64,000 bases of DNA from NCBI GenBank assembly GCA_014529385.2, contig CM043971.1, forward strand, positions 56,119,209-56,183,208, in the 5' to 3' direction. Every line of letters starts with the position of its first letter. Within the stretch, counting starts at the first letter, position 1. The notes under the pieces were generated by a model. That model had not been told where the DNA came from and ran no database searches. It saw only the letters and a program-made list of their open reading frames with translations. The position numbers were made by a program, and so were the translations under genes. Below are positions 25,746-37,959 of this stretch, one piece after another. Origin of the DNA: Adiantum capillus-veneris. Lineage: Eukaryota > Streptophyta > Polypodiopsida > Polypodiales > Pteridaceae.

Positions 25746-26986
25746 CCATCAGAGCAAGACCTAATCAAGGTTAACCAACTAGATTTTAGCAGTTTTTAGC
25801 ATCAAGAGAATAAAATCTCAGCTATCAAAGCCAATTAATGTTCTTCAATATTGGCACACTTTCTCAAGTATTACACCACCTGAGCAAGACCTGCTCAAGG
25901 TAAGATTATCACAACCTGCCTTGCTAATTAGGAGCAAAAGTCCAATAAAGTGGGGGTGGGAAAAATGTTTTTATGTAAAGAACATTCCAGAGATCAGTCA
26001 TCGAGTTCTCAACAGTATATTTTCAGATGTAGGACCAAAAAGGCCAACAAACTATAAGTCAATTATTCATAAGCAAAACAATTGAAAACTATTGTCATAT
26101 GAAGCAAAGGTTCATCCCATAATTACCAAAATGTAAATCAGAGAAATGAACCCAACTAGTTGAGATTCCTAGTAGCAAAGGGTCAAAATCAAGCAAATAC
26201 ATTGAAGCTTAGCAAAAGAGTATCAGATACCCAAGACCAACCAAAAAGGTACGTCCCAAAAACCATCAGTTATATCTTGGGCATAGTTATACTTTAGGTT
26301 GTGTAATCTACCAAACTCATTAAAATGTATAGTCTTCCTTTCAAATTACCAAAAGGTATTGCAACAATCCCCAAGTTATAGGTGTAGGTCAAGCCTCGCC
26401 AATCAACCAAATGCAGTTTACCATGGCCATACAATTTACCAACAAATAAGAATTGCCATAGTTCATAGTGATTAGCATCAGATCAACAACAATCTTTAAG
26501 GTTTTTTAAAACATTCCAATAGTGGCAAGCAATTTAATCACGACGATAAGTTTGACCTTATCCAAGAAGGAAAATGAAAGAAAACCAGAGAAGGAGTATC
26601 CATGATGCCAGGATAATTGATCTACATGTGAAGTTACATCAGTGCCCCTTTATAACGGCTACATAGTATGTGAGGATTCCAGCAGGGTAGGAATAACATG
26701 AGTCCTCGATATTTGCACAAAAATCTAACGAGCCACCATGAGAATCTTTGTGTAGGCCCAGTATGTAAGTTTAAAGAATCTGCATACCTAGGAAGGATGT
26801 TCAGAGGGCAAGCCAACAAATCGGCATAGGGGGACACCCATCTTAGTCTATAGGGGAATATTTAGGATGATACCTTGAATAGAATCGACTACATACAATA
26901 TGCACCTCAATATGGTATAGAAAATTAAAGCTAAGATATGTAGGTCCAACATCGAACTCATCGAAGCTTGACAATGGTTCAGCACA

Positions 26987-27089
<103 letters not shown>

Positions 27090-28313
27090 GAGAGGAAAAG
27101 TTATTATGGTGTTGCAATAGAAAAGCCTTTACTCGATACACCCTCATAAATAGGTTGGTGAGGGAATTCCCACCAAATGGCAAATGCATATCACTTTATT
27201 TTAAATTGGTAGGTTCCCACTGCATGGGGGTGATGGAAAACACATGAATCAAAGTAAACACCCCATAGGTCATAGTAAACAATCAAACTCAATATATGTA
27301 TCAGCTTCATTAGCTAGATTCTGCCATTAGGACAATGCAAGTTAAATATTCAAGGTGTGCACTCACAAGACAGTATAGCCTTCTGCTCCATCTAGTAAAT
27401 AAAATCCAACCATAGTAGCTCTTGAAGAGCATGCTGAAGCAGATATTCAGTGTAAGTATAGTGACCAATACAGACAATTGGCACAATAAAGTTGGATGTA
27501 GCAATCAAAGCCAAGTGAAGCAATCCTAACCCTCAACTCCATCAAGTAAAATAGAGCAAGATTCTCCAATAGAAGCAAAAGGAGAGCAAAAGTAGGTTAA
27601 ATATCCATGGTAATGATCCATAAGACATAATAGTGTGTGTGTCTCACAGAGATGAATCACTTAAAGCCAAGTAAAGTGACAAGCAAAGTGATCAAGTGTG
27701 TGTGTGTGTGTGTGTGCACGTGCCCACCCTTACCCATGCACCATACTCAATGTTAAGGTAGTAGGGCCATTGAGTATGGGCCTACTACCTTATCAAGCTG
27801 ATGAAAGTAGAATAGTCAAGTGTGAAGCTAAAGAGATGTACCACATCAGAAAAATCCATGAGTCTCATCGGAGCAATATGTGACAATGTCATCAAAGAAA
27901 ATTGTACTCCTGTAGGAGTTTTAAGGCTTTGTCAGTCAATAGAAAATTGTATGGATGCCGTTCAAATTCATTTGTGGAAGTTTTCCATGATTTTACAAAT
28001 TTCTATGTGAATAACCCATTTAAAGATAGTATGTTCAAGAGATGTACCACATCAAGAAGTCCATAGTGAAGCATATTTCAACATAATAATATACGATAAT
28101 GTCTTCAGAGAAGACTGTACTCCGGTAGGAGTTTTAAGGCTTTGTTAGCTAGTAGAAAATAGTGTAGATGTCGTACGTAGTCTTTCATGGATGTTCTCCA
28201 AAAAAATCCAATTTCACAGAGTCGTGGATAATCCACGCAAGATTAGTTCGTTTATAGGTAAAATGTTCTTGAAATCAAGAGAATCAAAATAATTACACAT
28301 GGGTAAGTAAGTT

Positions 28314-28433
28314 TGGATTAACCTACAACCTAAAACCACTAGAATCAAAGACTATAGCAACTGTGAGCAGGAGTGGATTAACTTGCAACCTAAAACTAAT
28401 ATAGTCAAAGACTACAGTAGCTGTGAGTAGGAA
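28314..28433. repeat. 60-bp tandem duplication
   Basis: Units starting tggattaac at 28314 and 28374, each ending agctgtgag-like, about 85 percent alike by eye. Confidence 0.8.
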
Positions 28434-29029
28434 CCCAACCTATAGACTAGGAAAGACCACCTAACACTTGCAACCTAACAAGGAATTATAGACAATGGGT
28501 CAATCAAAGCCTTTAGACAAAAATTATCTAAAGCTAGCATCCAGATGGTCCACCCAATTACCTAGGAGGGCCTTGTGTTTAGAACGTGCATATTGTTGTA
28601 TTAAACTCAATACATATACATAAACGAACATAACATTCAAAAGACAATTGGCTTTAAATAACTAGACAAAGATTTGTACAAAAACAACTCACTCTTACAT
28701 TCATTTTTGTACAATATAATAAGAATGAGGCATCATTTCAATGATCCCATACAAAAAACTATTGAGTTGTGGAGGTCATCTAGAGGATTAAACGATCAAT
28801 TGCCGCCCTTAGAACCCCCTGAAGGTCGTGCCTTAGATTGGCTATGGTAGCAGCCCCCCGCCTATTCTTCGGCTACAGCCTAAAACGGGTAACCCATCGA
28901 TTCTGTATAGGTGGTAGTGAACAGGTGCCGTACTGAGTTAGAGGAATCCATGTTCTTTCGTGATGGACAATAGATAAGCCAAGAATTCCTAAGTAAAGAT
29001 AGAATTCTCACCTGCATCCATATAAACAA

Positions 29030-29880
29030 GACAACTTGTAATGGAAATGGCCTATGAACTTTGAGAATAACGGAATTAGGAGAATTAAAGAGAGCATTTT
29101 TGTGAGACTAGTTTGAGAACATAGAGAGTGAACTTATTTAGCGGTAGCAACTTAATCATAATACTTAATTAACTTGGCATGAACAATACTTTTGCAAGAG
29201 AGAGAGAGTTTAGAGAACTTGATAATAGTTGAGGACCGAATTTATGTGGAGCCAGTCCCCTTCGAGAGATAGGACTTGATAAATGAATAAACAATTAATT
29301 AAATCAACTAAATTATCATTGGACCCCTTGGGAGGCCAACCAATAGGCTTTAGGCACACTATGAGGGCAACATGAATAGGAGCTTCACAAGTGTCCTATT
29401 TGCTTTCTTTGCATCAAGCTTGCCTTCTGTGAGTGTGTGTGTGTGTGTGTGTTCTCTCTCTAGCTCCTACAAAGAGGGCTCGCCCCCTCATGAGTAGGGA
29501 TCATGTTCATTTTGTGGAACACCTTACCCTCAAGCACCTTAGTCATGGAGCACCTTAGCACCTCAAGCACCTTAGTCAGCAAGCATGACAAGCACCTCAA
29601 GCTTGGGCTGGGTTCCCACCTCAAGCATAGCCCTAGCTTGCCTAAGGTCAAAGGAATTTTAACACTAACCATTGGAGGTCTTTAATAAATCTAATCCTAA
29701 GGTCTTAAATCTCCATTAGCTAGCCATGTTGTTTGATAGATCATCTCTCATTTGGACCCCTTTACCATTGGCCCTGTGTTGAGATAGATCCGAAAGCACA
29801 TGTCTATATTCTAACCCTTGTTCCTGTCTATTCTTCCACATTAAATGATCAGCTTAATATGAGAAAATCACTTGAGAAAT
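29030..29880 (-). mobile_element. LTR D (-), 3' LTR of the minus-strand gypsy element, internally deleted
   Basis: Read on the minus strand it follows the first part of LTR C closely (cattaaatg, cttgaggtgggaaccc, catgcttg), then jumps at ctctcgaaggggactggctc to the LTR 3' part (attgttcatgccaagttaa). About 40 bases at its start and a large central block are missing. It lies directly after the chromodomain end of the minus-strand pol, as a 3' LTR should. Confidence 0.75.
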
Positions 29881-30254
29881 CATAGTCGTCCTCGCCTATG
29901 AGGTGGAAGAGATAAAGACTTAGTCATTAGTCAATGTTTCTTAGCGGGTAGAGGATCCCTTTTTACCCTACAACATCATTCCAAGATGGATGACTAATCC
30001 ATTTGGTGCTTCGGAGACATAGCTGCCGCAAGCATGTCTGCTCTTTAGTCCATTTCATTCTCCCAAAGTAGAGTGACAAATTCTACTTGGTGTTTGAGAG
30101 ACATCATCATCACAAACATGATTCTAAGCATGCATACTATTTAAATTTGTGCACAATATAAAGAGAATTAGTCTTATAATACAAAAAATTGATCTTTTAA
30201 AAGAAACATGTACATTTGCTTACTCTAATGTAGCATTGTAAGCATCGACAAGGT

Positions 30255-30660
30255 TCATACTATCCTTAAGTTGTGTTCCTTGCATCCATCTAGCATCTTT
30301 AAAAGGATAATTTTTGAACTTAGTAAGATACCGTCGAATAATCTTACCATGTCGTAGTACCTTGTCTTCATGCCAAAGGATAGCTTCGGGTTGTAGCACC
30401 TCTTCTTAGTCTTCAATTTCGGGATTGTCTTCAATAATTGGTTCACTTGGTGGCTCTCCTTTGTAGGGCTTAAGTAGGCTCACATGAAAAGCATTGTGTA
30501 TGAGCCAATGGTTGGGCAGCTTGAGTTGATAAGCCATCTCATTAATTGATTTCAAGATTTGAAAAGGACCATAGTATCTTTTTGCTAGTTTAGAATAATA
30601 CTTTTGATGGCCCATAGGATTTTTTCCTATCGTTTGCCTCAATCGAGCCTTGGGAAACTT
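30255..30660 (-). pseudogene. Gypsy integrase C-terminus and chromodomain-like tail
   Basis: Shows [18 protein letters not shown], then [14 protein letters not shown], the conserved end of gypsy integrases, then after a TAA at about 30405 the segment EEVLQPEAILWHEDKV with YLTKFKNYPFKDARW, the shape of a chromodomain. The plus-strand sister at about 41820 has CAA where this copy has TAA, direct evidence for a C-to-T stop. Chromodomains steer integration to marked chromatin. Confidence 0.8.
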
Positions 30661-31084
30661 AAGTAAGACCCATCATTTTATTTAAACGTTAAGGCCCTTC
30701 TGTGTTTGTCAGCAGTAGCTTTTTGCCTTTGTTGAGAGATGGATATAGCCTCCTTAATCTTTTGGAAAGATTCTTGTAGGTCACGGCTATACTCATCAGC
30801 AGACAAGATCTTCCCGTGTACTTTAAGTAGCAAGGGACTTTTAGGACTTCCCTCTATGGTTTAAAAAGTTGCTTTTCCTGTAGAAGTATGGACAGTATTA
30901 TTGTACATATAGTCTACAAGAGGTAAGTACTTTTCCCATTGTGAACATTGATCTACTTCTGTGTGACATAAGTCTTTAGTAGATCGAATATCATAAGATT
31001 GGCTATCTCACTTTGGCCATCCGTTCATGGGTGATAGGCCGAAGAGAAACTCAATCTTGTACCTAGATTTTCAAAGAGACCTTT

Positions 31085-31579
31085 TCAAAAATTACTGGTC
31101 ATTCTAGGATCTCTATCTAACACGATGGATGTCAAAAATCCATGATGTCTGAAAATCTGAGATATTAAGAGAGTTGCCATTTCGTGTGCCTTAATAGTCT
31201 TTTTGACAAGAATAAAGTGTGTTTGCTTGCTAAAGTTGTCGACTATTGTCCATATTTTCGTATTCTGATGGATAGACTTGGGTAATCCAAAGATAAAATT
31301 CATGGATATACTCTCCCATGGTGCCCCTCTATCATACTTAGTCTTTTGGCATACCACACATTTTGAAACATACTCTTGTATGTCCACTTTCATGATAGGC
31401 CAATAGAAGTACGTCTCTACTCCTCGAAGAGTAGGTTGAATGCCTCTATGCCCCACATAGGGAGGAGCATGGGATTCATACACGACTTTCTCATAGGGGG
31501 TGGGTAACACATAGCCTAATGCCATGGAGAAGATAACCATCCTGCAAGGTGAATGGTTCCTCTTTCTTCCCCAATGCAA
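31085..31579 (-). pseudogene. Gypsy integrase core
   Basis: The zinc-binding H2C2 part (GHRGIQPTLRGVETYFYWP, then CVVCQKTK) is followed by the catalytic core: WESISMNFIFGLPKS, TIVDNFSKQTHFI and [12 protein letters not shown]. In related elements the first block reads SMDF, so the first catalytic Asp appears to be Asn here. The DRD block is kept. It overlaps the end of the RNase H frame, a sign of a frameshift. Confidence 0.85.
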
Positions 31580-32240
31580 GGGCTGGCATTATGTCTTTAA
31601 AGTCAGGGTCAGTAGCGTACTCATCTATCATAGAAGATAGACCATTGTGAGTTGCTATAGACACCGCGTTAACTTTTAGTCGTCGTGAAAGTGCATTGGC
31701 CACTTGATTGTGCTCACCAGTAATGTGAGCAATATGAAAATAAAATTGCAAAAGAAAATTTGCCCACCTCATTTGTTTGTCAGAATGCTTGGTTTGCATC
31801 ATGAAGTACTTGAGACTTTGGTGGTCTGTTCGTAAAATAAATGGAGTCCCCAATAGATAGTGCTTCCATATGTCTAGGGCATGTAAAATAGCCAAGAGCT
31901 CTTTCTCCTAAATGTCCAAGACTCGTTCATCCGAATCAAGCCTTCGGCTCTCATATGCTATGAGATGCCCTTGTTGAAGCAAGACTGCTCCAAGTCAATC
32001 ACCACAAGCATCACATTGGACCTCAAATGGCTTTGAGAGATCTAGAAGCACAAGGACTGGTTAGCTTCTCTTTGAGCTTGTCAAAATCATTTTGCTCCTT
32101 AGCAGTCCAAGAGTACTTAACGTTGTTCTTTGTTAAGTCATGTAATGGTCCTGCTATTTGAGAGAATTTTGCTATGAAGCGTCTATAGTATGCACACATA
32201 CCAATAAAGCTTCTTAGCTCATGTAGTTCCTTAGATTAAG
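31491..32240 (-). pseudogene. Gypsy RNase H region
   Basis: The clear part (31895-31491) has HYLLGTPFILRTDHQSLKYF, QMRWANFLLQFYFHIAHITG and NQVANALSRR, the standard gypsy RNase H and tether blocks. Sequence between 31900 and 32240 is the same region with stops (FDLSKP-like and LSSYVLTYSKI-like remains in broken frames). Confidence 0.8.
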
Positions 32241-32251
32241 CCATGCTTTTA

Positions 32252-32900
32252 CTACCTTAACTTTGATGGATCCATATGGATACCATCTTGAGAGATAATA
32301 TGACCTAAGTATTGAATCTCTTGAAGGAAAAATTCGCTTTTCTTTTGATTGATAAAAAGCTTGTTCTCCCTCAATGCTTGAAAAATAACCTGGAGATGTT
32401 GCTTATGTTCCTCCAAGGACTTGGAGTAGATGATGATATTATCAAAGAACACTCAAGTGAATTTGTGGTAGGGTCTAAATTGTTTCTCCATTAAAGGATT
32501 GAACGTGGGTGGTGCATTATCAAGCCAAAAGGCATGACTAGGTATTCATAAAGGCCAAATGTTGTACAAAACACGATCTTTAGGATATCTTCATCCACTA
32601 TCCTTATTTGATGATAGCCACTTTTAAGGTCAATCCTATTGAAGTAGGTGGAGCCTTGTAGCTTATCAAATAGATCTTCTACCCGAGGCATGTGAAATCT
32701 GTTTTTGATAGTGATATGGTTTAATGCTCGATAGTCCACACACATGCGGTATGTACCATCTTTCTTTTTCACTAAAAGGACTGGAGAACAAAAGGGAGAG
32801 GAGCTATGCCTCACCATCCCTTTGTCTACCAATTCTTGTACTTGCCTCATGATCTCCTCTTGTTGAGCTTGAGAAATTCGATAGGGAGGCTTGTTAGGTG
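32252..32900 (-). pseudogene. Gypsy reverse transcriptase
   Basis: Begins with the block before [15 protein letters not shown], then [21 protein letters not shown] and EYLVMPFGL, with a break near 32491. It continues with FFDNIIIYSKSLEEH, where the expected FFDD or YxDD box reads FFDN, so a catalytic Asp is replaced. FLQEIQYLGHIIS closes the domain. Confidence 0.88.
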
Positions 32901-32971
32901 ATGAGCTTCCTGGTAGGAGCTCAATTTGATGGTCATCATCCCCTCATTTTTGAGGTACGTCCATAGGTATA

Positions 32972-33487
32972 TCATTGATGAGCACACCTTGGAATCCCTT
33001 TTAGAAAATTAGATAAGTCTAACTCTTCTTGATTCCTACCATTTACATCTAATGAAATATCTTCTAGGGACTCTTTGACAAAAATCATGTATGCAAAAAC
33101 TGAGCTCTTTATTGATTTATCAAAATCAAGAGGATTTACAAGTGGTATAGTACGACCAAACTCACTAGCATCTATATACATGTTCTTTTCCTTGTAGGTG
33201 AAGTAGATTCTCCTTTCAGGGAACTTCATGTTGGCAACCATGCGGTTGAACCATGGTGCCCCTAGGATAGCGTCCTCATGTTGGAGAGGAGACATGAAAA
33301 AGTCTTCTTTGTCAACATAGCTTTGGACATGAAGCCTCAATTTCCCAATTAAGGGAGTAACGAAAACTTGATGTCCCTTGAAAGCTGTGTCGGCCGTTAC
33401 AGTATCTCCCATGTCAAAATCTTGAATCCCCAACTTGGTGGCCAACTCCATTGATATGAAGTTGTGAGTAGACCCAGGGTCAAACAA
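32972..33487 (-). pseudogene. Gypsy aspartic protease
   Basis: Starts at FDPGSTHNFIS; retroviral-type proteases have D-[ST]-G, and here Pro stands in the middle position. The flap side and DAILGAPWFNRM (an ILG-type second motif) follow. The frame is open for 171 codons, the longest unbroken part of this copy. Confidence 0.75.
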
Positions 33488-33507
33488 GATGAAGGCAACA
33501 TGCTCCC

Positions 33508-34925
33508 TTACCTTTCCCCAAGCATAGGAGAGAGGTGATCCTTTGCAATGAGCATCCTCTTTTGGAGCTTTGATAGTGGAAGCTCTAGGAGTCTCATTGT
33601 GAGAATTTCTCTTAGGGCAAAAACGGTAGCCATGTCCTTGCTCCCACAGTTAAAACATTTATGGTCCTTGCAAAAAGCTTCAAGCTTTTCAGGAGAGAGT
33701 TTATTTTTATCTTTGTAAAGTCCCTTCTCCTTGGACCAATTGTTGTTGTTGGAATTGCCTTGGGATGAATTTTGGGCATTGGTTTTCCCCTTTGCATCAC
33801 TTTTGTCTTTGCTTTCCATGGGCTTGACATTCCTTCTAGCCCCTTGTTGGAAATTGATGCGCGAAGCAACCTTAGTGTGGTGGATTACTTTGGTGATAGA
33901 ACCAGGCCGTTGAGAGATGACGTACTCGGCCATCTCTTCAGGTAATCCCACACAAAATTGTTTCTTTTGCTCGGCGAAGTCTATCTTTTGAAAGATAGTA
34001 TCCTTGAGATGTAAATCCCAAAACTTGTCCACATATTTGTTGATAGACTCATGGAGAGAAGCTTCAAACTCTACAATCCGGTAAGCACTTTGTCCTTTGC
34101 ATCGCTTGCAAGGAATTGCTTCATGATAAAAACTCGTAGAGTTTTCCATGTCTTTGGGGCTTCGCCATTGCCACAAAGGCTAGCCCACCATTAACGAGCA
34201 GATTTTTGGAAGTGCACAGCTACGTGGCGTAGCTTGGAGGACTCCATGAAGCCCTCGTTTTCAAAGGCCACATCAAATTGTTGGATGAAGACCAATACTT
34301 TGTCGGTAGCACCAAAGGTGCCATCATGGGTGAGAAAAGAGATACTCTTTCCTCCCTCTTTGAGCTTCTTGAGCTTTTGGGACCTTCGCCATGCAGGGTA
34401 AGATTTGCAATGTCCTCCCCACGTGTATTCTCTAGAGGAATAGTTGTAGCTTTTGTCAGAAGAGGAGGAAGGTGAAGAAGAAGGAGAAGAGGGTGACCTC
34501 TTTCTTGCCCTCTTCTTCCTTTGTTTCCTCTCTTCCCTTTTGGAGTGACTAGGAGAAGGACTGTGGGTTGACCGGAGGAGTTGGCAACCGTCTAAACCGC
34601 CGTCTTCGTGGAGCCACATCTTCAGAGGATCTTAGGGATTCATTACATTCTTGTTCTTTGGATTCCTCCTCTCGTATGGGAGAGAGTCTTTTCTTGGGGG
34701 TCTCATCAAGACGCCTCCTAAGCTCTCTCTCCTCTTGGAGAGGAAGGGAAATCCCATAAGTGCGAAGTTGTTGAGTAACTTCGGCTTGCAAAGCAGGGTT
34801 GCCCATAGCTTGCTGCAACCTAGTAACAAGATAATTGACAAACATGGAGACATCATCATTAGCACCTTCATGTGCAAAATCAAAGTTTCAATGTTCATTC
34901 TACTCTCATGGTTATTGTCAGCCAT
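33508..34925 (-). pseudogene. Gypsy gag with basic/Ser-rich region and CCHC knuckle
   Basis: Starts ATGGCTGACAAT at 34925 and shares VNYLV and LQQA with GNP blocks with the plus-strand copy at 37259. A Lys/Arg and Ser-rich tract (about 34540-34440) and the capsid-like part (34320-33900, FVGLPE-like) follow. The knuckle CFNCGS with a degraded second half lies near 33650. At least three frame changes break it. Confidence 0.75.
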
Positions 34926-35287
34926 GCTAATTAAACTTATGTAACCTTACTCGCTACTCTTCTTTACCTTTTAAAATCAGTTCTCAAGCAGTCACACCCG
35001 TGGTTTAGACACTTTTGATTGCAAAGACTAGTGGAGAGGATCTAACATTGCTCAGTTGATTATGGTTCTTGTTGAGCTTGCTCGTAGCTCAATAATAGTT
35101 AAGCCAAAGACAAGGCCCGAGAGGCTCCATTATTAAGACTATAGTTTCCAACGTTGTACCTCGAACTAAGTCCTTCTCAACCAAGATAATAGATCCCTGT
35201 CCCACTTACCGTATTGCAATAAATAGGCCCAAACTTTTATGGACAACTTAAGGACCTCTCTTCTTAAGCAAGAAAGAGAAACCAATG

Positions 35288-35300
35288 GCTCTAGTATTTT
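35288..35300 (-). other. Degenerate primer-binding site of the minus-strand gypsy copy
   Basis: The plus strand reads gctctagtatttt; the minus strand resembles TTGGTATTAGAGC, the site at 36846 in the plus copy, with several transitions. The flanking leader (aagagaaaccaat) matches the plus copy's leader, which confirms position. It touches the start of LTR B. Confidence 0.6.
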
Positions 35301-36145
35301 CATAGAAACTAATATCTAATTCTCCCAATTAATTTTCTCATGTTAAACTGATAATTTAATATGGGGAAGTACTAGGGGAGTAAAAGCTAGAACATTGGTA
35401 AGGCTGCTAGACCAGTCTCTGCAGGGATCCAAAGGAGAGAAAATAGGGATCCAAAGGGGGCAGTCTTCAAAAGAGTATGTGCATCACTGGAGCTTAAAAG
35501 ACCTAAGGTTCAGCTCCATTAAGACTTCTATAGGCTAAGGTTCCAAGATTTTAATTGAAAAGTCCAAATGGTCAAAGCTGGGAAAATTGGATGGTGGAAC
35601 AGGGAAGACTCAAAAGTCTTCCCACATCCCTATCAAGGAGGGGGCGAGCCCTAAGAGTAGGGGAGGAGAGAGAAGCACACACACACACACACTCCAAAGC
35701 TTCCCTCAGAGGGAATATTGGACACATTGGCACTCCTAGGCCAGTTGCCCCCAATCTTCCCTCGAATCCTATTGGATGGCCATAGAGGTGTGCCAATGAG
35801 AATTAGGCTAGAGTAAAATTAGTCTAATTAATTGAAATGCTTGATAAAAGAACCAATAGAAATTAAGCTCCCCATAAGACTATTGGACACTCTACCAAGG
35901 GGTCCAATGAGCATCAAGCAACCCTTGATTCCTATTAGCCAGAAGACTAAAAGGTCCATTATTTTAATTACATAAAGCTCTCACAAAAGGGGATAGGGGG
36001 ACACATGTCACAAGGCTATCGATCATGCTTCTAATTTGTGATTGGCTAAGCCCTGTAGGAGCCAATGGGAGGCCAGCAAGAGTAAATGGCAAGAGGGGTC
36101 GACCAAGAAGAGAGAGAGAGGGTTGCATTTTTTACCAACACATTG

Positions 36146-36189
<44 letters not shown>

Positions 36190-36845
36190 CTCATGTGTGC
36201 AAGAAGAACTCCATATCCTTCTCCAAGCATTGAGAAGTAGAGGCCTACACCAACAACTCTTGTCTATGGAATGCAAATCCGATCAAGAGCCAAGCTTCAA
36301 TGGCATGCTCATCTCCTCTACCATGCTAATTACTAAGCTAAGCTATGCTATTAGAGTGATTATGTGAGGAGAATACTTATGTCTCGTAAAATACATCTTC
36401 TTCCTCTCAAGTATCCTCATTCCCTACTAGCTCTCACCATTTTTTAAGGTGTGTGAGGCCTTGGGACTGAGGCTAGGCAAACTAGGTGTTTTTCAAGCAT
36501 AATTTGTTGCATGAAGCTTCCATCTTCATTGCACCAATGAGTTTTGTCAAGGAACACAAGTATTGTATTGTAAAAAAGTCTCCTTTGATGGGAGAATCTC
36601 TAATACAAAGCCTTTATGAAGGGGGGACCGGCTCCATGCAAATCCGCTCCTCAATTCTTGTCAATTTTTCTATTTCTCTCTAATTTCAAGTATTTTCAAT
36701 GCCAAATTAGCTAGGTGTAAATTGCTATGTTGCTTTTTTAAATTAAGTACTCTCCCTATGCTCAATAGGAACTTGTTCTTAACGAAATGCTCACTATGTT
36801 ATCAATTTTTGCTACACACAAGTGACTAGTGCATTAAATGTTACA
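35298..36845 (+). mobile_element. LTR B (+), 5' LTR of the plus-strand gypsy copy
   Basis: About 1.55 kb, from ttttcatagaaactaatatc (start mutated from TG to TT) to TGTTACA. It shares the block order of LTRs A and C, including a CA tract at 36150-36188 and tatggaatgcaaatccg. A primer-binding site follows at once. Confidence 0.82.
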
Positions 36846-36858
36846 TTGGTATTAGAGC
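36846..36858 (+). other. tRNA-Met type primer-binding site of the plus-strand gypsy copy
   Basis: TTGGTATTAGAGC directly after the LTR end TGTTACA; it matches the Met-type TGGTATCAGAGC with one C-to-T change. Confidence 0.8.
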
Positions 36859-37258
36859 TATTGATTTCTCTTTTCTTGTTGAAGAAGAGAGGTCCTCAAG
36901 CTTTCTACAAATGGTTGGTGTTATTAATTGCAAAGAGTAAGTAGAATAGGGATCTTTCATCCTTGAAGCACACCTACTTTATGATGTTAACGGGGATACC
37001 GTCGAGGGCTATGGTCTTAATAGTGGAGTCCTACAGGGCTTGCCTATGGCTTTTAACCATTATTGAGCTATTAGTAGCTTGACAGGAACCGGTGTTGTCT
37101 TGGCTCTGTTGAACCCTCTCTTCTGCTCCTTGCAATTAATAATAATCGAGCCACGGGTATAGATGCTTGAGTGCTAATCTTTGAAGGTAAAGAGGAGTAG
37201 CAACTAGGGTTTGAAGTGCCAAAGTACAAGTAAAAATTTACATCTAAAATTTGCTAGT

Positions 37259-37956
37259 ATGGCTGACAAGGGAAAAGAGATTGAAATGAATGTTGATAGC
37301 TTTGATTTTGCTAATGAAAGAGCAACTAATGATGCCCCTATGCTTGTAAACTATCTTGTTTCTAGGCTTCAACAAGCCCTGGGCAATCCATCCCTCCAAG
37401 GTGAAGTGCTACAGCAATTGCGCACCCACGGTATTCTCCAAACTCCCCACCAAGAAGAGAGAGTACCTAGGAAAGCTCCTGGTTAGACTTCCAAAAGAGG
37501 ATTCTCTCCGATAAGGGAAGAAGAGGAGGATCCATATGAAGGGCTCAAAAACTTACTACTCGATGAGGCATCTCCCTCCAAAGGAGAACCCAAGTTTCAA
37601 CGGTAGAGCCCCAACCGAATGAATGAGAAAGGAGTGATTCTCTTGACGCCTCGGTGGAGATGGCTCCACGAATATGGCAAGAAAAACGCTCTCCAATACC
37701 CCCTAAAAGGAGAAGACCATCGCATACTTCTCTACACCATAATTCAAAGAGGGAAGAGAGAAAACAAGAGAAGAAAAAGGCGAGAAATAGGCTACCCTCT
37801 TCTCCATCTTCTTCATCCTCTTCCTCTTCTAAAGAAAGTGATGGTGCAAACAAGGAGGAACGAGGGAAGAAAAAGGCGAGAAAGAGGTCATCCTCTTCTC
37901 CATCCTCCTCATACTCTTCCTCTTCTGAAGAAACATTCACAAGCCAAGGTGGTTAA
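37259..37956 (+). pseudogene. Gypsy gag N-terminal part, plus-strand copy
   Basis: ATG at 37259, then MADKGKEIEMNV and LVNYLVSRLQQALGNPSLQ, homologous to the minus copy's gag. After a TAG near 37485 the frame continues brokenly into a basic/Ser-rich part (SKREERKQEKKKAR then Ser-runs) in which the K/R-Ser block is present twice (about 37745-37835 and 37860-37930), once in the minus copy. Homology to the gypsy copy ends near 37950. Confidence 0.7.
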
Positions 37957-37959
37957 CTC

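Larger units (their letters stand above)
29881..35297 (-). mobile_element. Ty3/gypsy chromovirus interior, minus strand, decayed
   Basis: In minus order: degenerate Met primer-binding site (35300-35288), leader, gag with CCHC knuckle, aspartic protease, RT, RNase H, integrase and a chromodomain-like tail, which is the Ty3/gypsy chromovirus order. Every domain has stops or frameshifts. The 5' LTR on the minus strand is absent: a plus-orientation LTR (B) starts immediately beside the primer-binding site. Confidence 0.88.

Noticed and set aside
37545-37940. Minus-strand Glu-rich 131-codon ORF
   Set aside because: Complement of the Ser/Lys-rich gag repeats.
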